In this document: piece by piece, positions 56,742 to 64,000 of the stretch | Layout of the letters: each line of letters opens with the position of its first letter | How positions within the stretch are numbered: the first letter of the stretch is position 1 | Assembly (NCBI GenBank): GCA_910578555.1 | Contig: CAJTPS010000001.1 | Location: forward strand, 62,001 to 126,000 | Reading direction: 5' to 3' | Length of the DNA: 64,000 nucleotides | Source of the DNA: an uncultured Lachnospiraceae bacterium | GTDB lineage: Bacteria > Bacillota > Clostridia > Lachnospirales > Lachnospiraceae | Notes under the pieces: generated by a model | Database searches by the model: none | What the model was told of the DNA's origin: nothing | Seen by the model: the letters and a program-made list of their open reading frames with translations, nothing else | Program-made: the position numbers and the translations under genes

Positions 56742-57923
56742 ATGAAGATTCGGGTAGGCGTTTTTTTTGGCGGTAAGAGCGTGGAACATGAAGTGTCTGT
56801 GATATCAGGATTACAGGCTTATAATTCGTTCAACAGGGATAAGTACGAGCCGGTTCCAATTTACATTACGAAGGAAAATGAGCTTTACACAGGCGAGGCG
56901 ATTGCGGATATTGCCAATTATAAGAATATTCCAGCACTGCTGCAGAAGAGCACGCGGGTATTTCTCATGTGTGAACAGGGACAGGTACAGCTGATCCAGT
57001 ATCCGGTAAAGAAACTGGGTAGCTCCGTAGTGACACAGATCGATGTGGCGTTTCCGGTCGTACACGGTGCGAATGTGGAGGATGGCTCTTTACAGGGATT
57101 CCTGCGGCACTATAACATCCCGCTTGCAGGGTGTGACGTCGGGGCGTCGGCTGTGACGATGGATAAATATGTGATGAAGACCGTACTGAAGGACAACGGG
57201 ATTCCGGTTTTAGACTGTGTTACGCTGAATGCAAAGGAATATGAGAGAGACGAAGAGAGCGCTTATGTGAATGTAGAGGAGAGAATCGGCTATCCGGTTA
57301 TTGTAAAACCGGTTAATCTGGGATCAAGCGTCGGAATCAGAGTGGCGAAAGACCGTGAAGGACTGCGGGAAGCGCTGGAGTATGCGTTTACGTTTGGCAG
57401 CAGGGTACTGATTGAACATGCCATTATGAATCTGCGGGAGATCAACTGCGCGGTGCTGGGCGATTATGATGAGGCGCAGGCGTCCGAGTGCGAGGAGCCG
57501 ATCTCCAGTGACGAGATTCTGAGCTATGAAGATAAATATGTGGCGGGCGATAAGAGCGGTTCCGAGGGTATGCGCACTGCGAAGAGAGAGCTGCCCGCTA
57601 ACCTGACGCCGCAGAAACGGGAAGAGATCCGGCAGATGGCCGTCAGGACATTTCAGGTTTTAAATTGCAGCGGCGTGTCCAGAATTGACTTTATGATAGA
57701 CCGCGATACGGATCAGGTGTATGTCAATGAGATCAACCCGATTCCGGGATCGCTGGCATTCTATCTGTGGGAGGCGCTGGATAAACCTTATGCGCAGCTT
57801 CTGGACGATATGGTAGGACTGGCGCTTAAGAGGGAGCGGGAAGAGAAGAGTATGCTGACTTCTTTCGACAGTAATATTCTGCAGAATGCGAATCTGTCGG
57901 GCGCAAAAGGTGTCAAGAAATAA
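56742..57923 (+). CDS. ddl: D-alanine--D-alanine ligase
   Basis: ATP-grasp ligase that joins two D-Ala for peptidoglycan; 393 aa. Landmarks are VGVFFGGKSVEHEVSVISG, PVVHGANVEDGSLQGFL, YPVIVKPVNLGSSVGI, the metal-binding SRIDFMIDRDTDQVYVNEINPIPGSLA and a longer than usual segment between ATP-grasp halves (about 245-285, acidic). The start is ATG 56742; the frame continues upstream through the leader element. It follows the MurF-like gene by 199 bp. Nothing suggests a D-Ala-D-Lac (vancomycin resistance) enzyme, but that was not tested. Confidence 0.94.
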   Translation: MKIRVGVFFGGKSVEHEVSVISGLQAYNSFNRDKYEPVPIYITKENELYTGEAIADIANYKNIPALLQKSTRVFLMCEQGQVQLIQYPVKKLGSSVVTQIDVAFPVVHGANVEDGSLQGFLRHYNIPLAGCDVGASAVTMDKYVMKTVLKDNGIPVLDCVTLNAKEYERDEESAYVNVEERIGYPVIVKPVNLGSSVGIRVAKDREGLREALEYAFTFGSRVLIEHAIMNLREINCAVLGDYDEAQASECEEPISSDEILSYEDKYVAGDKSGSEGMRTAKRELPANLTPQKREEIRQMAVRTFQVLNCSGVSRIDFMIDRDTDQVYVNEINPIPGSLAFYLWEALDKPYAQLLDDMVGLALKREREEKSMLTSFDSNILQNANLSGAKGVKK

Positions 57924-58177
57924 GGGGCGGACAAAGCTGAAAGCAACAGGAATATGAATCAATATAGAAAGGAAAAAGGGATCGGACGCATCGACATCAT
58001 GTAAAATAAAGCAGAAAAACAGAATAAGAGCGGAACACAGGTGTAGAAAACTGCTTTACGAAAGTCCATATTTCCATGCATATAATTTCCACTGTTACAA
58101 ATAATAGTAAAAACATAAAGGCAAAAAAACTATTACGCGGTGAGACAGCTGCGATTTACAGATGGAGGTTATATAAT

Positions 58178-58720
58178 ATGAAAGCAACAGGAATTGTCAG
58201 AAGAATAGATGATCTCGGGCGTATCGTGATTCCGAAGGAAATCCGCAGAACATTGCGGATCAGGGAATCAGACCCGTTGGAAATATTTACCGACAGAGAA
58301 GGAGAGATCATATTAAAAAAATATTCGCCGATCGGTGAGATGGGAACCTTTGCAAAGCAGTATGCGGAGAGTATGGCGCAGGTATCCGGGCATATTGCGA
58401 TGATATCCGACAGGGATCAGTTCATTGCCGTGGCAGGCGGTATGAAGAATATGCTGGGTAAGTCCATCAGCCGGGAGCTGGAGGAGAAGATCAATCACAG
58501 GGAGAGCGTTGTTGCGGCGAAAGGAGACCGTAACTTTATTCAGGTCAGCAACGATCAGGACGAGTTTCATCATGAGGCGATCAGTCCGATCATCTGTGAA
58601 GGCGATGTGATCGGTTCTGTGCTGCTTGTGGAGACAGACCATAAGTCTAAGATGGGGGAAGTGGAGCAGAAGCTGATTCAGTCTGCGGCGGGATTTCTGG
58701 GAAGACAGATGGAGCAGTAA
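58178..58720 (+). CDS. spoVT: Stage V sporulation protein T
   Basis: A 180-aa regulator active in the forespore. The N-terminal AbrB-like swapped-hairpin DNA-binding domain (MKATGIVRRIDDLGRIVIPKEIRRTLRIRESDPLEIF, about 1-50) is followed by a GAF domain (about 55-178; SGHIAMISDRDQFIAVAG, SPIICEGDVIGSVLLVE). Length matches B. subtilis SpoVT (178). GGAGG precedes ATG 58178; the frame extends upstream to 58076 but without support. Confidence 0.96.
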   Translation: MKATGIVRRIDDLGRIVIPKEIRRTLRIRESDPLEIFTDREGEIILKKYSPIGEMGTFAKQYAESMAQVSGHIAMISDRDQFIAVAGGMKNMLGKSISRELEEKINHRESVVAAKGDRNFIQVSNDQDEFHHEAISPIICEGDVIGSVLLVETDHKSKMGEVEQKLIQSAAGFLGRQMEQ

Positions 58721-58805
58721 CGGCAGAGCATAGAGGCGTGCCATGAAGACAGCAGGATGGAAATAAAATGTCAGGGGTTTTGCGCCCTGAAATAAATCCG
58801 TAAAA

Positions 58806-58863
58806 AGAGAGAATCCCATGGAGGTTAGGCCTTGAAAGACCTGAATTACGTGGGTTTCTCTCT
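58806..58863. terminator. Bidirectional terminator between spoVT and the C39-like gene
   Basis: AGAGAGAATCCCA (58806-58818) pairs with TGGGTTTCTCTCT (58851-58863), one mismatch, with AGGT/ACCT inside. The minus-strand side ends in a T-run (A 58802-58806). Confidence 0.75.
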
Positions 58864-58898
58864 GTTTCGGTTAAGGGCTAAAAATCACAATCCTGCAA

Positions 58899-59540
58899 TC
58901 AGATATAATAATCAATCGTCCTCTCAGCTGTAAGCCGCGTTTCCTGATTAAATACAATCAGGGCTTCCCGGAGGGCCTGCGGTCCCATTTCGTAATAGCC
59001 TTCGGTCAGACGGTTGAGACGCTGCATGGAAACCATGCGGTTGGCGCGTTTGGGCTGATCGGTAATAAAGGTGATCCCGCCGCTGAAATATTCCTGATCC
59101 AGATCGGGGTCATCGAGCTCCTCGTAATACGGATCGAAAAGGTAAATGCTGTCTCCTTCTATACCGGTGAGCAGCACATAGTGAGCGACATCCAGATAGA
59201 GTCTTAAGACGACCACGCCGCCCTGATGTAACGCAGCGGCAATCTTGTTGTCTTCTGTCACATGTACACTCTCGCCGGACAGGAACTCACAGGAAATCGG
59301 GAAATTTTTCATCTGACCGAACTGGTTGAGCCAGTTGCTTAGGAACATCATGGCGGAGGCGGAGGTGCCGCGCTTGCCCACTTCACCGTGTTCATTGTAT
59401 GAATCCAGACAGTACAGCATAATATATTTAATGATGTCGGGGTAAATGACTTCGCGGTCAAATAAGTAACGGATAGCATTGGTAAGTGTTACAGGCCCGC
59501 AGTCGTACTCGCTGGATTGGTAATTAAGTAAGTTTTTCAT
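58899..59540 (-). CDS. C39-like cysteine peptidase domain protein
   Basis: A 213-aa protein with an intact papain-like C39 core: Cys14 in YQSSEYDCGPVTLTNAI, His in VAHYVLLTG and Asp in LFDPYYEEL. There is no signal peptide and no ABC transporter domain, unlike bacteriocin-processing C39 peptidases. The C-terminal 50 residues (ANRMVSMQRLNRLTEGYYEMG) are extra. The frame begins directly with the peptidase core. Substrate unknown. It is a single gene on the minus strand between spoVT and the ABC transporter. Confidence 0.82.
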   Translation of the reverse strand: MKNLLNYQSSEYDCGPVTLTNAIRYLFDREVIYPDIIKYIMLYCLDSYNEHGEVGKRGTSASAMMFLSNWLNQFGQMKNFPISCEFLSGESVHVTEDNKIAAALHQGGVVVLRLYLDVAHYVLLTGIEGDSIYLFDPYYEELDDPDLDQEYFSGGITFITDQPKRANRMVSMQRLNRLTEGYYEMGPQALREALIVFNQETRLTAERTIDYYI

Positions 59541-59684
59541 GTATATTTTCCTTTGTATTTATCGTAATTGTAGAAAATATACATCGCATTGCTTTTTTTG
59601 TCAAGGTTATGCTATACTAAGTCGATTGCCAATAAATGTAAGGCTGAACGGCTGCGCCGATTAGAAACTTTTTACAGAAAAATA

Positions 59685-59713
59685 TTGACATCTGGATTTA
59701 TGGGAAGTATAAT
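59685..59713 (+). promoter_or_regulatory. Perfect consensus promoter of the peptide transporter operon
   Basis: TTGACA (59685-59690), 17 bp, TATAAT (59708-59713). The transcript would have a leader of about 120 nt with a CCTAG/CTAGG hairpin near 59724. I could not match the leader to a riboswitch. The gap 59541-59842 holds nothing else. Confidence 0.9.
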
Positions 59714-59842
59714 CCACACAAAACCTAGCATTAAACTAGGAAATAAATGTGAGCCGATGTACCAAGAGAGATATGCCTTAGGGAAAAAGTATGTTTATTG
59801 ATGTGCAATGAATCTGCGGCTTTGAAATGGAGGAGAGGTATT

Positions 59843-61519
59843 ATGAAAAGAATTGCGAGGAGATTACTGAGCCTGTCACTGGCGCTTGCGATGATGGCAG
59901 TCATGACGGCCTGCGGGACTTCCGGCAACGGGGGTAATACGGCGGTGACAGACGACGCAGTTTATGATGAGAACGGCGAACCGACGGGGCCTGCAGAGGC
60001 TGCGGAGGGCGAGAAAATCATCAATATTGGTGTGACGGACAGTCTTGGCGGGGTCAATCCGTTTGCAACCGATCAGACGGAGATTAATAAATATGCCATG
60101 GACTTAATGTTTCTGCCTTTGATGGAACTGGATAAGGACTTAAATTTCCAGGGAATGCTGGCGGATTCCATCACGACGGATGACAACATGCATTTTATCG
60201 TGCATATAGACGACGAGGCGACATGGTCCGACGGGACGCCGGTCACGGCTTATGATGTGGAGTATTCGGTGCTGCGCTATGCCAGCCCGGTCGTAGCCAA
60301 TTCTACATTGCTGTTATATGCTTTTGAGGGAACGGACGATGCGACCGGATTCGTGGAAGAAGGTGCGACTTCCATGGCCGGACTTACCGTGCTGGATGAC
60401 AAGACGATACAGTTTAGCGCCAAATATCCGATGGCACTGACCACATTTCAGAACAGTTACGGCAGATACCTGCATGTGCTGCCCAAGCACGTAATAGAGA
60501 AATTTTCGGAGAGCGAACTGACTTCCAACAGCTGGTTTAACCAGCCTGATGTAATCAGCGGACCGTATTTCCTGACGGGGTATGATGCAGACCATTATAT
60601 TTCCTATACGGCGAATACTGATTACTGGAAGGGTGCACCGAAGATTGATAAGCTGAATTTTAAGATTGTGGACGGAAGTCAGATCTATGCGGGACTGCAG
60701 TCCGGCGAAATTGATATCACGCAGCATACCATGACGGCGATTCCACAGGAGGATTACGAGAGTATAGAAGCGCTTAAGAATGTAACGGTAGTATACGGAT
60801 CTCCTGTGACAAATCAGTCGGCGTTCATCCAGACGGCGAATATTCCTGATGAGAGAGTGCGGCAGGCACTTGTATATGCCATCGACAGACAGCAGCTTGT
60901 GGATCAGCTTCTGAAAGGACACGGTGAGGTAGTGGACGGCTTCCTCTCTTCAGCAAGTCCGTTCTATGATTCCACGATTGAGCCGCTTGCATATGATCCC
61001 GAAAAGGCGAAGGAACTTCTGGAAGAAGCCGGATGGGACAGCACGAAGGTACTCCGCTTCTATGTTAATTCCGGAGACAATACGTTTGTCAACGGCGTGC
61101 AGGTAATTGCGGCACAGTGGGCGGCAGTCGGCATTAACGTGGAGATTACAACGGTGGATCTTGCGACATTGATGACAGTAGCCGGCACGACGGATTATGA
61201 TATTATGGCGGTGCAGTATACCTATGCACCGGTAGATCCCTACCCGGACGTTACATGGCTGCTGGGCGGCGAAGGCAGCTGGACGGGATACTATAACGAA
61301 GAGGTTACGGGAGCGTTGGAGGGAACACAGCAGACGAGCAGCGTCGAGGAAATTAAAGATTTTTATTCCACCGTTAACAGGAAAATGCAGGAGGAAGCGC
61401 CTATGTTCTCAGTCTACGTGATCAGCGCACAGGGAGCGGTGAGCAATCGTGTAGCAGGTGCACAGCCCAGTGTATACGGATTCCTGAATGACGTTCACAA
61501 CTGGGATGTTACGCAGTGA
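59843..61519 (+). CDS. Peptide-type ABC transporter substrate-binding lipoprotein
   Basis: A 558-aa extracytoplasmic solute-binding protein (SBP_bac_5, OppA/DppA type). The signal peptide ends in M-T-A-C with Cys24 as lipid anchor, then a Gly/Asn linker. Features of the family are INIGVTDSLGGVNPF, the DEATWSDGTPVTAYDVEYS block, the conserved KYPMALTTFQNSYGRYLHVLPKH, RQALVYAIDRQQLVDQLLKGHGE, and YDPEKAKELLEEAGWD. The ligand (di- or oligopeptide, or nickel) cannot be told from sequence alone. ATG 59843 has GGAGGAGAGG upstream. First gene of the transporter operon. Confidence 0.93.
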   Translation: MKRIARRLLSLSLALAMMAVMTACGTSGNGGNTAVTDDAVYDENGEPTGPAEAAEGEKIINIGVTDSLGGVNPFATDQTEINKYAMDLMFLPLMELDKDLNFQGMLADSITTDDNMHFIVHIDDEATWSDGTPVTAYDVEYSVLRYASPVVANSTLLLYAFEGTDDATGFVEEGATSMAGLTVLDDKTIQFSAKYPMALTTFQNSYGRYLHVLPKHVIEKFSESELTSNSWFNQPDVISGPYFLTGYDADHYISYTANTDYWKGAPKIDKLNFKIVDGSQIYAGLQSGEIDITQHTMTAIPQEDYESIEALKNVTVVYGSPVTNQSAFIQTANIPDERVRQALVYAIDRQQLVDQLLKGHGEVVDGFLSSASPFYDSTIEPLAYDPEKAKELLEEAGWDSTKVLRFYVNSGDNTFVNGVQVIAAQWAAVGINVEITTVDLATLMTVAGTTDYDIMAVQYTYAPVDPYPDVTWLLGGEGSWTGYYNEEVTGALEGTQQTSSVEEIKDFYSTVNRKMQEEAPMFSVYVISAQGAVSNRVAGAQPSVYGFLNDVHNWDVTQ

Positions 61520-61531
61520 CGGAGGTACAGT

Positions 61532-61704
61532 GTGAACAATCACACTGATGTGCTGATTGCTCACACGCAAATTTGTGCCGGAGCGTCACAAATTTGTTTG
61601 TATGGCAAAACTTTGTAAACAAAGTTTGCAAATTTGAAATTTGCGACTTTGCGTTAGCAAAGTCATGCCGCTTGTCGCACGAGCGCTCCGGAATGGAGAA
61701 CACT
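61532..61704 (+). promoter_or_regulatory. Pseudoknot leader element, copy 3 (before transporter ATPase)
   Basis: After GGAGG, GTG 61532 opens a 28-codon leader (NNHTDVLIAHTQICAGASQI, stop at 61618). Stem CAAATTTGTG (61568-61577)/CACAAATTTG (61587-61596), loop CCGGAGCGT. Three inner hairpins (ACTTTGT/ACAAAGT, GCAAATT/AATTTGC, ACTTTGC/GCAAAGT) replace the single one of copy 1. CGCTCCGG (61684-61691) matches the loop and is followed by AATGGAG, the ribosome site of the next gene. Confidence 0.7.
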
Positions 61705-62679
61705 ATGTCACATTTATTGGAGGTACGGGACTTAACAACGGTTTTTCGCGGAGATTCCGGCATGAATATCAGTGTTGATCATGTCAGCTTTCATGTGGAC
61801 CAGGGGGAAGTGGTCTGCATTGTAGGCGAGTCCGGCTGCGGTAAAAGTGTTACATCACTGTCTATTATGGGATTATTGAGGAGGGGCGGAGCTGTCACGG
61901 ACGGCTCTGTCCTCTTTGACGGTAAGAATCTTCTTACGATGACGGAAAAGGAGCTGGATCAGATCAGAGGAGATGAACTGACGATGATCTTTCAGGACCC
62001 GCTCACGTCGCTGAATCCGGTGTTTACTGTGGGCAGCCAGATTACGGAGAGTATCCGGACGCACATGCACTTATCCAAGGAGACGGCAAGGAAGCGGGCA
62101 GTGGAACTGCTTGTGCAGGTGGGGATGCCTGATGCGGCGGGAACGATGAAGAAGTATCCGCACACGTTGTCGGGCGGTATGCGGCAGAGAGTTATGATTG
62201 CGATGGCGCTGTCATGTAATCCGCGGCTGCTGATCGCAGATGAGCCGACGACTGCGCTGGATGTGACGATACAGGCGCAGATCATGAGGCTGCTGAAAGA
62301 ATTGCAGCAGGAGCGCAACATGTCCATGATACTGATTACACACGACATCGGCCTGGTTGCCAATACGGCGGACAGAGTACTCGTGATGTATGCGGGACAG
62401 ATCATCGAGGAAGCAGCGGCGGAGGAGATTTTCACGGACCCGAAGCACCCGTATACACAGGCGCTTCTGCATACGGTGCCGACGATCCGGGATGAGGCTG
62501 ACAGGAAACTGGAGGCAATTCCGGGTATGGTGCCGGAGAACTATGATGATATTGCGGGGTGCCGGTTTGCGGACCGCTGCCCTTACCGTAGAGAAGAATG
62601 TGATAAGCCGCAGGATGCATACCTGTTCGGCGGGGACCATAGGGCGAGGTGCATCGTGACGTGGCAGAAGCACCGATAG
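61705..62679 (+). CDS. Peptide-type ABC transporter ATP-binding protein (OppD/DppD type)
   Basis: A 324-aa ATPase of a peptide importer. Walker A GESGCGKSVTSL, Q-loop FQDPLTSLNPVFTVGSQI, signature LSGGMRQRVMIAMAL, Walker B LLIADEPTTALDV and H-loop LITHDIG are intact. The C-terminal oligopeptide-transporter extension has CRFADRCPYRREEC, a cysteine motif that binds an Fe-S cluster in some members. The start is ATG 61705, 7 nt after GGAG; the open frame further upstream is leader element. It pairs with the next ATPase, the two forming a heterodimer. Confidence 0.95.
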   Translation: MSHLLEVRDLTTVFRGDSGMNISVDHVSFHVDQGEVVCIVGESGCGKSVTSLSIMGLLRRGGAVTDGSVLFDGKNLLTMTEKELDQIRGDELTMIFQDPLTSLNPVFTVGSQITESIRTHMHLSKETARKRAVELLVQVGMPDAAGTMKKYPHTLSGGMRQRVMIAMALSCNPRLLIADEPTTALDVTIQAQIMRLLKELQQERNMSMILITHDIGLVANTADRVLVMYAGQIIEEAAAEEIFTDPKHPYTQALLHTVPTIRDEADRKLEAIPGMVPENYDDIAGCRFADRCPYRREECDKPQDAYLFGGDHRARCIVTWQKHR

Positions 62680-62777
62680 ATTGCCGGACAGACATTGTGT
62701 AGAACAGCAGCGGCAGGTTTGCTGCTGCCGCGATTGTACAGACGTATATAAGCAGTGTCCGGCAATGGAGGAAAGTT

Positions 62778-63860
62778 ATGTCAGACGAGAAAACAATTCC
62801 CTTCATACAAGTGGATAATCTGAAGAAGTATTATCCGGTCAAAGGTGGTATCATCACGCATACGACCGGATATGTCAAAGCGGTGGACGGCGTCAGTTTT
62901 TCTGTTATGCGGGGGCAGACGCTGGGGCTTGTGGGCGAGTCAGGCTGCGGCAAATCTACCGTCGGAAGACAGCTGGTAGGGCTGGAGGTGCCTACGGAGG
63001 GGAAGATCTACTATAACGGCTGTGACCTGACGGCGCTGCAGAAGAATAAAAAAGAGATGCAGCGTATTCGGACGAAGCTGCAGATGGTTTTCCAGGACCC
63101 GTATTCTTCGCTGAACCCGAGGAAACATATCTATGAGATATTGGCGCAGCCTATGCTGTATCACCAGATCTCGGAGAAGAGAACTGTGGAACGGGATATT
63201 CATAAGATCCTGGACATGGTCGGGCTGCCTAAGACGGTTCTGGGCAGATACCCGCATGAGTTTTCCGGCGGACAGCGCCAGAGAATCGGGATTGCGAAGG
63301 CGTTGTCGCTGCGTCCCGAGTTTATTGTGTGTGATGAGCCTGTCAGCGCTCTGGATGTGTCGATTCAGGCGCAGATTCTGAATCTGCTGAAGGAACTGCA
63401 GAAGGAACTTGGTCTCACACTGCTGTTCGTGGGACATGGTCTGGGTGCGGTCAAATATGTCAGTGATCAGATTGCGGTCATGTATCTGGGCAAGATCGTA
63501 GAGTATGGCGAGGCAAAAGAAGTGTTCAGGCACCCGGTGCATCCGTATACGAAAGCGCTGCTGGAGGCGGTGCCGATTCCGGACCCGCGGGAAAGGAACA
63601 AGGGGCGTAAGCTGTTACAGGGAGAGATCGGAAGCAGCATGAATCCGCCGTCAGGGTGCAGATTCCATCCGCGCTGCCCCTATGCGGTCGAGCAGTGTAA
63701 GGCGGATGATCCGGCACAATATGCTGTAGTGGAAACCGGACACAATACACGGGGCGGCAATGCGGCGCTGCAGGCGGCGCAGAAGGAAAAAGAAACGGGA
63801 CGCCATGTAGCGGCATGTCCCATAGTTTTATCCGGTACGGAGGCGGCAATTCATGGGTAA
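62778..63860 (+). CDS. Peptide-type ABC transporter ATP-binding protein (OppF/DppF type)
   Basis: A 360-aa second ATPase. After the IQVDNLKKYYPVKGG N-terminus come Walker A GESGCGKSTVGRQL, FQDPYSSLNPRKHI, signature FSGGQRQRIGIAKAL, Walker B EFIVCDEPVSALDV and the switch loop. The switch His is in FVGHGLGAVKYVSD; GHGLG replaces the more usual SHDL, so the residue after the His is Gly, not Asp, a small variation. The C-terminal C-R-F-H-P-R-C-P-Y-A-V-E-Q-C motif is present. It overlaps the permease start by 8 bp. Confidence 0.95.
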   Translation: MSDEKTIPFIQVDNLKKYYPVKGGIITHTTGYVKAVDGVSFSVMRGQTLGLVGESGCGKSTVGRQLVGLEVPTEGKIYYNGCDLTALQKNKKEMQRIRTKLQMVFQDPYSSLNPRKHIYEILAQPMLYHQISEKRTVERDIHKILDMVGLPKTVLGRYPHEFSGGQRQRIGIAKALSLRPEFIVCDEPVSALDVSIQAQILNLLKELQKELGLTLLFVGHGLGAVKYVSDQIAVMYLGKIVEYGEAKEVFRHPVHPYTKALLEAVPIPDPRERNKGRKLLQGEIGSSMNPPSGCRFHPRCPYAVEQCKADDPAQYAVVETGHNTRGGNAALQAAQKEKETGRHVAACPIVLSGTEAAIHG

Positions 63861-64000
63861 ATATATATTGAAACGTATACTGATTGCCATTCCGGTTCTG
63901 ATCGGTATTACAATCATTGATTATGTAATTATGTGTCTTGCGGGGAGCCCGCTGGCAATGCTGCAGGGGCCGCGGGTGTCGGAAGCGGCTCTGGAGGCGA
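63853..64000 (+). CDS. Peptide-type ABC transporter permease, 5' end
   Basis: The first 49 codons of a DppB/OppB-like permease; the gene runs off the window. The sequence MGKYILKRILIAIPVLIGIT, with a first membrane helix (about 8-30) and GSPLAMLQG after it, is the family's N-terminus. It begins inside the last codons of the OppF-type gene (8-bp overlap), as is usual in such operons. A second permease and possibly more genes should follow outside the window. Confidence 0.88.
   Translation, partial: MGKYILKRILIAIPVLIGITIIDYVIMCLAGSPLAMLQGPRVSEAALEA

Overview
The window is chromosomal DNA of a spore-forming, anaerobic member of the Clostridia, most likely Lachnospiraceae. The evidence is the gene content: pyruvate formate-lyase with a clostridial 2[4Fe-4S] ferredoxin, SpoVG, SpoVT, CwlD-like and SleB-like wall enzymes, DnaD/DnaI-type primosome genes, paired GlgC/GlgD, a PRPP synthetase of about 395 aa and a QueT transporter behind a preQ1-like riboswitch. 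No rRNA, tRNA, CRISPR array, phage or transposase gene was recognised. Family assignments come from reading the proteins; no database was searched.

Layout. 1-1.4 kb: 3' end of dnaB and a MerR-like regulator. 1.6-5.8 kb (minus strand): a fermentation cluster of PFL body, two very small proteins, PFL-activating enzyme and ferredoxin. The PFL body stops before the glycyl-radical domain, which is a separate 79-aa gene. 6.1-7.2 kb: a DUF1858 protein and a MecA-like adaptor. 7.4-13.4 kb: a candidate structured RNA, a GH18 protein, a CwlD-like amidase, TsaC/Sua5, RpiB and a coiled-coil SleB-type hydrolase. 14-22 kb: a complete F-type ATP synthase operon whose c subunit carries the residues of Na+-binding rings; atpB and atpE are separated by seven 64-bp tandem repeats. 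22-29 kb: a methyltransferase, a large membrane-anchored protein, a HAD phosphatase, an XRE regulator and queT. 29.3-34.1 kb: a 1598-aa secreted Ig-like/beta-helix protein. 34.3-39.3 kb (minus): prs, dnaI-like, dnaD-like and murC, with four DnaA-box-like sites upstream of the primosome pair. 39.6-46.9 kb: glgC, glgD, spoVG, pth, mfd. 47-52 kb: a small accessory island with a broken AbiEi-type antitoxin gene, an HTH gene, a WYL regulator and two uncharacterised genes, one encoding fourteen 14-residue repeats. 52-64 kb: a GH5 cellulase-like lipoprotein, an alpha/beta hydrolase, a membrane-anchored MurF-like ligase, ddl, spoVT, a C39-like peptidase and a peptide-type ABC transporter cut by the window end.

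Between the genes lie several families of small structured repeats. The most striking (27163-27316, 56589-56741, 61532-61704) sits directly in front of three unrelated genes in the same orientation. Each copy has a short leader ORF, an A/T-rich hairpin with a 9-nt G/C-rich loop, and a 3' segment complementary to that loop immediately before the Shine-Dalgarno. Both pairings show compensatory changes between copies, so a pseudoknotted cis-regulatory RNA is plausible. A second family, a pair of adjacent hairpins with 3-nt loops, occurs at six or seven loci and seems to be the ancestor of the array in the atp operon. The split PFL with its cysteine-bearing 68-aa paralogue, the pseudoknot leader and the WYL island are the three places I would look at first.
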